NCBI RefSeq assembly: GCF_001426265.1
Contig: NZ_LMDG01000023.1
Span: 397,826-461,825, forward strand
Origin: Rhizobium sp. Root1220
Lineage (GTDB): Bacteria > Pseudomonadota > Alphaproteobacteria > Rhizobiales > Rhizobiaceae
Length of the DNA stretch: 64,000 nucleotides
Reading direction: 5' to 3'
In this document: positions 58,958 through 64,000 of the stretch, one piece after another
How the letters are laid out: every line of letters starts with the position of its first letter
Position numbering within the stretch: position 1 is the first letter of the stretch
Program-made: the position numbers and the translations under genes
The notes under the pieces: generated by a model
What the model was told of the DNA's origin: nothing
Databases searched by the model: none
What the model saw: only the letters and a program-made list of their open reading frames with translations

Positions 58958-60121
58958 CTATTGGCCGAGGCGCTGTTCGGCCAGGCGTACCCAGTAGGAA
59001 ATCCCGTGGCTGATGGCCTCGTCGTTGAAGTCATAGGCCGGATTGTGCAGTCCCGCCGTATCGCCGTTGCCGATAAAGATGAAGGCGCCGGGGCGGGCGT
59101 TCAGCATGTAGGAGAAATCCTCGCCGCCCATCATCGGGTCGATCTCGGCGTTGACGTTGGCCGCACCAGCTATGTCGCTGGCGATCTGGACCGCATGGCC
59201 GGTCTCTGCCACGTGGTTATAGGTCACGGGGTAGTTTCGGTGGAAGGCGATGTCGACCTCGGCACCGTGGGCGGCAACGAGGCCCTCAACGATCTGCTTC
59301 AGGCGCGCTTCGGCAAGATCGCGCACCTCATCGTCCAGCGTTCGTATGGTTCCCGCGATCGCCGCATCGTTGGGGATGACATTGTGGGCGAAGCCGGCGT
59401 TGAACTTGGTGACCGAGACGACGACCGAGCGCAGCGGATCGACGTTGCGCGACGCCAGAAGCTGCAGGTTGGTGACGATCTGCGCGCCGATGGCGATCGG
59501 GTCGATGGTCCTGTGCGGCTGCGCAGCGTGGCCGCCGCGACCCTTGATGGTGATGGTGAATTCGTCGGTCGCGGCCATGATCGCGCCCTTGCGGATGGCG
59601 AACTGGCCAACCGGAAGGCCCGGAAGATTGTGCATGCCATAGACCTCTTCGATGCCGAAGCGCTCCATCATGCCATCCTTGACCATCAGGTTCCCGCCGC
59701 CGCCGCCTTCTTCCGCCGGCTGGAAGATCACCGCGACATTGCCGTTGAAATTGCGGGTTTCGGCGAGATACTTGGCGGCGCCGAGCAGCATCGCCGTATG
59801 GCCGTCATGGCCGCAGGCATGCATCTTGCCGGAGGTTCTGGAGGCCCAGGGTTTGCCGGAGATCTCGGTCAGGGGCAGCGCATCCATGTCGGCCCGCAGG
59901 CCGATCGCCCGGGTCCCGTCGCCCTGACCCTTGATCAGGCCGACGACGCCGGTGCGACCGATGCCGGTCACTATTTCATCGACGCCAAACTCCTTGAGCT
60001 TTTCCGCCACGAAAGCCGCGGTGTTCTCGACCGCAAACAGCAGCTCCGGCCGCTCGTGGATATGCCGACGCCATTCGGTGACTTCGCCTTGAAGCTCGGC
60101 GGCTCTGTTCAAAATCGGCAT
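58958..60121 (-). CDS. M20-family amidohydrolase (hippurate hydrolase type)
   Basis: The ATG at 60121 follows GGGGAAAG; the product has 387 residues. Metal and catalytic features: GLRADMDALPL, KMHACGHDGHTAML, FQPAEEGGGGG and the C-terminal MMGGEDFSYML. The dimerisation domain lies between about 185 and 300. Such enzymes remove acyl groups from amino acids (hippurate, N-acetyl amino acids, indole-acetyl amino acids). It is cytoplasmic. It lies just outside the island and belongs to the conserved chromosomal block with dacC-like and cobW-like genes. Confidence 0.9.
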   Translation of the reverse strand: MPILNRAAELQGEVTEWRRHIHERPELLFAVENTAAFVAEKLKEFGVDEIVTGIGRTGVVGLIKGQGDGTRAIGLRADMDALPLTEISGKPWASRTSGKMHACGHDGHTAMLLGAAKYLAETRNFNGNVAVIFQPAEEGGGGGNLMVKDGMMERFGIEEVYGMHNLPGLPVGQFAIRKGAIMAATDEFTITIKGRGGHAAQPHRTIDPIAIGAQIVTNLQLLASRNVDPLRSVVVSVTKFNAGFAHNVIPNDAAIAGTIRTLDDEVRDLAEARLKQIVEGLVAAHGAEVDIAFHRNYPVTYNHVAETGHAVQIASDIAGAANVNAEIDPMMGGEDFSYMLNARPGAFIFIGNGDTAGLHNPAYDFNDEAISHGISYWVRLAEQRLGQ

Positions 60122-60277
60122 GCTTGCTTTCCCCAGTGAAATCGAAAATGGCGGCAAAAGAACCACGGAGACATCATGCCGCGGAAATAAGTTAGACAAT
60201 GACCTTTGCCATGTCATGGCCATATACGTTAAATAGGGGAAAGTTTCGAGAACCCCGGACATCTTTGAGGATAAACA

Positions 60278-61402
60278 GTGTCGACGCGCCAGAACCGTTT
60301 GCTTGCCGCCATGCGGCCGTTCTCAATCGCAGCTTCCGCAGCCGCCATTGCTTTTTCCGCCACCTCGCAGGCCTATGCGAACCCGCATATTCTGGTCGAT
60401 GTTCAAAGTGGCCGCGTGCTTGAACACGAGGAGGCCTTCCGCAAGTGGTATCCCGCCTCACTGACCAAGCTGATGACGGTCTATACCGTCTTCGATGCTG
60501 TCCGCTCTGGCCAGATCAGTCTGGATACGCCCGTGGTGATGAGCAAGCGGGCGGCTGCCCAGCCACCAGCCAAGATGTACTTCAAGCCGGGTCAGAAGCT
60601 GACGCTCGATAGCGCGCTGAAGATACTGATGGTCAAATCCGCGAACGACGTAGCCGTGGCGGTGGCGGAAGCCGTCGGCGGCACCCAGGAAGCCTTTGTT
60701 CTGAGGATGAATGGCGAAGCGGCCAAGCTTGGCATGTCGGATTCGCACTTCGTCAATCCGAACGGCTTGCCAGGCAAGGGTCAGTACACGACCGCGCGCG
60801 ACCTCGCGATCCTGTCGGTCGCGCTGCGTCGTGATTTCCCGCAATATGCCGGCTTCTTCTCGCTGGAAGGCATCACCACCGGTCCAAAGAACGTGCCCAG
60901 CATCAACATGCTGATCGGCCGCTTTGCCGGCGCCGACGGCATGAAGACCGGTTTCATCTGTGCTTCAGGTTTCAACCAGATCGGCTCAGCCACGCGCAAT
61001 GGCCGAACATTGGTTTCGGTCGTGCTCGGAACCGATAGCCTGGCGGCGCGCGTCGACGCATCAGCCGACCTGCTGCAGAAGGGCTTCACCTCGCAATTCG
61101 CCGGTGGCGATACGCTCGGCTCTCTGAAGCCTTACGGCCCTGGCCAGGATCAGGTCACGGATATCACCGCCGAGATCTGCAGCGCAAAGGGCGCGAAGAT
61201 TCGCAGCGAGACACGCGATGAGGTAGGCCGCATGAAAATCAATTCGCCCTATATTCAGGAAATGGATCACGAGCCGAATTTCGTTTATGCCGGCCTGATC
61301 CCGGGCCAAAACGAGCCGCAGCCGGACAAGCTTGCTACCGCCGATACAGCCGGCACCATTGCCAATGTTCCGGTGCCGCTGCCGCGTCCGACCTCGTTCT
61401 AA
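60278..61402 (+). CDS. D-alanyl-D-alanine carboxypeptidase (PBP5/6 type)
   Basis: The GTG at 60278 follows GAGGATAAACA. The 374-residue product has a signal peptide (about 1-34, cleavage near AYANPH) and the penicillin-binding motifs SLTK (Ser61 nucleophile), SAN and KTG. After about residue 270 follows a C-terminal domain of the DacC/DacF type, shorter than in E. coli. It trims the terminal D-Ala from peptidoglycan stem peptides in the periplasm. It is divergent from the amidohydrolase and 12 bases before the GTPase gene. Confidence 0.92.
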   Translation: MSTRQNRLLAAMRPFSIAASAAAIAFSATSQAYANPHILVDVQSGRVLEHEEAFRKWYPASLTKLMTVYTVFDAVRSGQISLDTPVVMSKRAAAQPPAKMYFKPGQKLTLDSALKILMVKSANDVAVAVAEAVGGTQEAFVLRMNGEAAKLGMSDSHFVNPNGLPGKGQYTTARDLAILSVALRRDFPQYAGFFSLEGITTGPKNVPSINMLIGRFAGADGMKTGFICASGFNQIGSATRNGRTLVSVVLGTDSLAARVDASADLLQKGFTSQFAGGDTLGSLKPYGPGQDQVTDITAEICSAKGAKIRSETRDEVGRMKINSPYIQEMDHEPNFVYAGLIPGQNEPQPDKLATADTAGTIANVPVPLPRPTSF

Positions 61403-61414
61403 GGCCACAGTCAC

Positions 61415-62560
61415 ATGAGCGCTCCTTCGGACCGTATTCCGGTCACCATCCTCACGGGCTTTCTCGGTGCCGGCAAGTCGACCCTGCTGAACCGCATTCT
61501 CAAGGATCCGGCGATGAAGGACGCCGCCGTGATCATCAATGAGTTCGGCGATGTCGGGATCGACCATCTCCTCGTTGAAAGCTCCGGCGATGCAATCATC
61601 GAGCTTTCCGACGGCTGCCTGTGCTGCACTGTGCGCGGCGAGCTGGTCGATACGCTCGCCAATCTGATGGATGCCGTACAGACCGGTCGCGTCAAACCAG
61701 TCAAGCGTGTGGTCATCGAGACGACGGGCCTTGCTGATCCGGCGCCAGTCATGCAGGCGATCATGGGTAACCCGATCATCGCCACGAACTTCGAACTGGA
61801 CGGTGTCGTCACCGTCGTCGATGCCGTCAATGGCGTGCAGACGCTGGACAATCACGAAGAGGCCGTGAGGCAGGTTGCCGTTGCCGATCGATTGATCATC
61901 TCGAAGAAGACCATGGCCCCGGCGGAAACGCTTCAGGGCCTCGAAGTGCGGCTACGATCGCTCAATCCGCGGGCGGCGTTGATGGATGCCGACGATCCGC
62001 AAACCGGAACGACGGCAACGCTGCTCAACGGTCTCTACGATCCGGCGACGAAGAGTGCCGATGTCGGCCGCTGGCTGCGCGACGAAGACGCCCACGAGGC
62101 GCATCACCATGACCACCATGGACACGGTCATCACCATCATCACGGACACGACCATCAGGACCCCCACGACGTAAACCGTCACGACGCTTCGATCCGGTCC
62201 TTCTCGATCGTCGAGGACAAGCCGATCGATCCGATGGCGCTCGACATGTTCATCGATCTCCTGCGTTCGGCGCACGGTGAAAAGCTGCTGCGCATGAAAG
62301 CGATCATCGCCGTGTCCGACCGTCCGGAGCGCCCGCTGGTGCTGCACGGTGTCCAGAATATATTCCATCCGCCGACCAGGCTGCCTGCCTGGCCCAACCC
62401 CGACGACAGGCGCACGCGGATGGTGTTGATCACCAAGGATCTGCCGGAGGCCTTCGTGAAGGATCTGTTCGACGCGTTTCTCGGCAAGCCGCGGATAGAT
62501 ACGCCGGATCGCGCCGCGCTGGCGAACAACCCGCTCGCCATACCAGGCATGCGGCTCTAA
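61415..62560 (+). CDS. CobW/COG0523-family metal chaperone GTPase
   Basis: A 381-residue GTPase: P-loop GFLGAGKST (15-23), INEFGDVGID (switch), metal-binding CLCC (68-71), ETTGLADPAP and SKKTM (base recognition region). A His-rich loop of more than twenty residues (around 225-250) precedes the C-terminal CobW_C domain (RSFSIVEDKPIDPMAL). The family delivers zinc or cobalt to target enzymes; the His loop favours zinc. The gene follows the carboxypeptidase gene by 12 bases. Confidence 0.9.
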   Translation: MSAPSDRIPVTILTGFLGAGKSTLLNRILKDPAMKDAAVIINEFGDVGIDHLLVESSGDAIIELSDGCLCCTVRGELVDTLANLMDAVQTGRVKPVKRVVIETTGLADPAPVMQAIMGNPIIATNFELDGVVTVVDAVNGVQTLDNHEEAVRQVAVADRLIISKKTMAPAETLQGLEVRLRSLNPRAALMDADDPQTGTTATLLNGLYDPATKSADVGRWLRDEDAHEAHHHDHHGHGHHHHHGHDHQDPHDVNRHDASIRSFSIVEDKPIDPMALDMFIDLLRSAHGEKLLRMKAIIAVSDRPERPLVLHGVQNIFHPPTRLPAWPNPDDRRTRMVLITKDLPEAFVKDLFDAFLGKPRIDTPDRAALANNPLAIPGMRL

Positions 62561-62561
62561 G

Positions 62562-62786
62562 CTATCGTTTGCGGATCAGGAAGCGGTGGCCGCGTTCGGT
62601 CTTTTCGGACTCGACCAGTTCGTGGCCATCTTCATTGCAGAAATGCGGGATATCGATCCCGGCAAGCGGATCGGTCGTTTCCACGCGGATAGTCGCGCCG
62701 CTGGGCAGCGACGACAGTTTTCGGCGTGTCTTGAGAACAGGAAGCGGGCATTTCAGCCCACGCAGATCATAGGAAATGGCGCTCAC
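62562..62786 (-). CDS. tusA: TusA-family sulfur carrier
   Basis: The GTG at 62786 opens a 74-residue protein with the TusA signature LRGLKCPLPVLKTRRKL, including the sulfur-binding Cys in the CPxP motif. The remainder forms the two-layer fold, with the segment VETTDPLAGIDIPHFCN. It carries persulfide sulfur for tRNA thiolation or cofactor synthesis. The start is 4 bases after the stop of the transpeptidase gene, so it is cotranscribed with it, and it converges with the cobW-like gene with a gap of only one base. Confidence 0.88.
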   Translation of the reverse strand: MSAISYDLRGLKCPLPVLKTRRKLSSLPSGATIRVETTDPLAGIDIPHFCNEDGHELVESEKTERGHRFLIRKR

Positions 62787-62790
62787 GCCA

Positions 62791-64000
62791 TCAGTCCCTG
62801 CCCCAGAATTTCCAGAACGGCTTCTTTGACGCAACCTCGATCGGCTCCTGCTGCTCGGCTGGCGCAAAGGCGGTCAGCGGGCTCGGCGTCGGGACGGGAA
62901 CAACTGCCGGATCGACAACGGCAACTGCCGTGGTCTTTGACGCTTCCGGAGCCGCCGGCGTTGCCGATGGAGCTGCATTGTTGGCAACAGTCGTCGCAGT
63001 CTTGTTGGACATCATGCCTTCAAGTTCCGCGACCTTTACCATCCGTCCAGCCTCGAGCGACGTGCCCGTCGGCGCATACGCCAGGTCACGGCCCTTGCGC
63101 AGTTTGGCGACAACCGCCTTGCGCTCGGCTTCGCTTGGATCGTACCAGGCCAGACCGTCGAATTCCTTGATCGCCTTGGCGTAGGCCAGGTCGTAGGTCT
63201 TGCCATAGGAGGCAAGCGCTGCAGTCAGCGCGGGAGGCGTCGACATTTCCGGGCATTTGCCGCCGGCATCAAATCCGCCACCGGCCGACTGTTGGTTGAA
63301 GACGTATTTCTTCTCGCAGACATTCACTTCCGGCGGACGCTTGGTCACCTCGAAATTGTCGTAGCCGACCTTCAGCATCTTCCAGAACTCGATGTTCGAG
63401 TTCATGCGGTGCTTCACCATGTTGTCGGCGGTCATTCGGAACGGGAAGGCCTGCAATTGAACGGTCGACTGTCCACCCTTGAAGGCGTCGCGCGCGAAGG
63501 CGTAGATTTCCAGCACCTGCTGGTCGGTCATGGAGTAGCAACCCGATGATGAGCAAGCGCCATGGATCATCAGGTCGGTGCCGGTGCGGCCGTTGACGGC
63601 GTCATAGCGGTTCGGGAAGCCAGTGTTGATCGCCAAATAGTATTTCGAATTCGGATTCAGGTTGGCACGGCTCAGGTTGTAGAAGCCTTCCGGCGCCTGC
63701 CTGTCACCCTGCTTCACCTTGGGACCAAGACGACCGGACCAGGCGCAGATCTTGTAGTCGGCGATCTTGTCAAAGCGGTTGTCGGTCTTCGCCTTCCAGA
63801 TCTCCAGCGCCCCTTCCTCCTTGAAGATGCGGATCATGATCGGCGAATTGCGGTCCATGCTTTTCGCGTTCATCTCGGAGAGGATGCGCGGCGGCAGTGG
63901 CTGCTCGACCTTATTCTTGACCGTCGACAGGTCGATCTGGGTGGAATCCAATGCGTCGTTGCAGCCGGCGAGAGCCAGCGCTATCAGGGAAACATAGGCA
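62791..64000 (-). CDS. L,D-transpeptidase lipoprotein, 5' end outside the window
   Basis: The frame is open to the window edge and reads LIALALAGCNDALDS there, the end of a lipoprotein signal with lipobox LAGC, so only a few codons are missing. The YkuD domain has GRLGPKVKQGDRQAPEGFY, INTGFPNRYDAVNGRTG and the catalytic MIHGACSSSGCYSM (His, Ser, Cys). A long Ala/Pro/Thr-rich linker precedes the basic end PFWKFWGRD. It belongs to the larger murein L,D-transpeptidases that modify cell-wall links or attach outer-membrane proteins. It precedes tusA on the same strand. Confidence 0.9.
   Translation of the reverse strand, partial: AYVSLIALALAGCNDALDSTQIDLSTVKNKVEQPLPPRILSEMNAKSMDRNSPIMIRIFKEEGALEIWKAKTDNRFDKIADYKICAWSGRLGPKVKQGDRQAPEGFYNLSRANLNPNSKYYLAINTGFPNRYDAVNGRTGTDLMIHGACSSSGCYSMTDQQVLEIYAFARDAFKGGQSTVQLQAFPFRMTADNMVKHRMNSNIEFWKMLKVGYDNFEVTKRPPEVNVCEKKYVFNQQSAGGGFDAGGKCPEMSTPPALTAALASYGKTYDLAYAKAIKEFDGLAWYDPSEAERKAVVAKLRKGRDLAYAPTGTSLEAGRMVKVAELEGMMSNKTATTVANNAAPSATPAAPEASKTTAVAVVDPAVVPVPTPSPLTAFAPAEQQEPIEVASKKPFWKFWGRD

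Noticed and set aside
58910..60139. Long open frame (409 codons) on the plus strand opposite the M20 amidohydrolase.
   Set aside because: It is a shadow of a GC-rich gene; its sequence has no family pattern while the minus strand shows all M20 motifs.
1..64000. Search for CRISPR arrays, insertion sequences, rRNA genes, relaxase or conjugation genes.
   Set aside because: No regularly spaced repeats, no transposase or relaxase motifs and no rRNA sequence were seen by eye.

Overview
The window is about 60% GC and reads as a chromosome segment of an alphaproteobacterium of the order Hyphomicrobiales, most likely Rhizobiaceae (Rhizobium/Agrobacterium/Neorhizobium type). This is inferred from protein style: FixJ-type regulators with multi-PAS kinases, a DUF6634 protein, a MEKHLA protein, and a tRNA-Arg(CCU) holding a group I intron. 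No species call is possible from sequence alone.

Layout. The left flank (1-3.9 kb) has the 5' part of dxr, a BON protein, a tiny membrane protein, an eptA-type phosphoethanolamine transferase, a wrecked tyrosine integrase and the 3' half of a tRNA-Arg(CCU). The right flank (58.86-64 kb) has the matching 5' half of that tRNA, then housekeeping genes: an M20 amidohydrolase, a D,D-carboxypeptidase, a CobW GTPase, tusA and an L,D-transpeptidase lipoprotein that runs off the window. The two tRNA halves fit together base for base, so the roughly 55 kb between them looks like one insertion into a tRNA gene. Its two ends carry similar sequence in inverted orientation. Just inside the right end sits an intact second tRNA-Arg(CCU) with a 223-nt group I intron, which could replace the broken one.

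Inside the island. 4.2-11.5 kb is a defence-like block: a two-domain XRE-like regulator, a DUF6634 protein, a soluble FtsH-like AAA+/M41 protease translationally coupled to an unknown protein, a metallophosphoesterase, and a convergent dGTPase plus nucleotidyltransferase pair. 11.7-16.1 kb holds SDR and LysR genes and a run of four broken genes. 16.2-36.5 kb and 48.3-55.3 kb form a signalling territory: four FixJ-type regulators with nearly identical DNA-recognition helices, an OmpR-type regulator, a lone receiver, four histidine kinases or kinase fragments and an MscS-type channel. Eleven copies of a 12-bp box (best form AAACCATCGTTT) lie in front of or near these genes; the box resembles the TodT/StyR operator. 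An oligopeptide/nickel-type ABC importer sits in between. 36.5-48.2 kb carries two efflux operons: a LysR-controlled EmrAB pump with a class III cyclase, and a YbhGFSR-type ABC exporter with its TetR regulator.

The right end of the island (55.6-58.4 kb) holds a DUF2290 protein, small proteins, a possible GmtX-like protein and a ParA-type partition pair preceded by three perfect palindromes. I found no intact integrase, transposase or relaxase in the window, so how the island moved is open.
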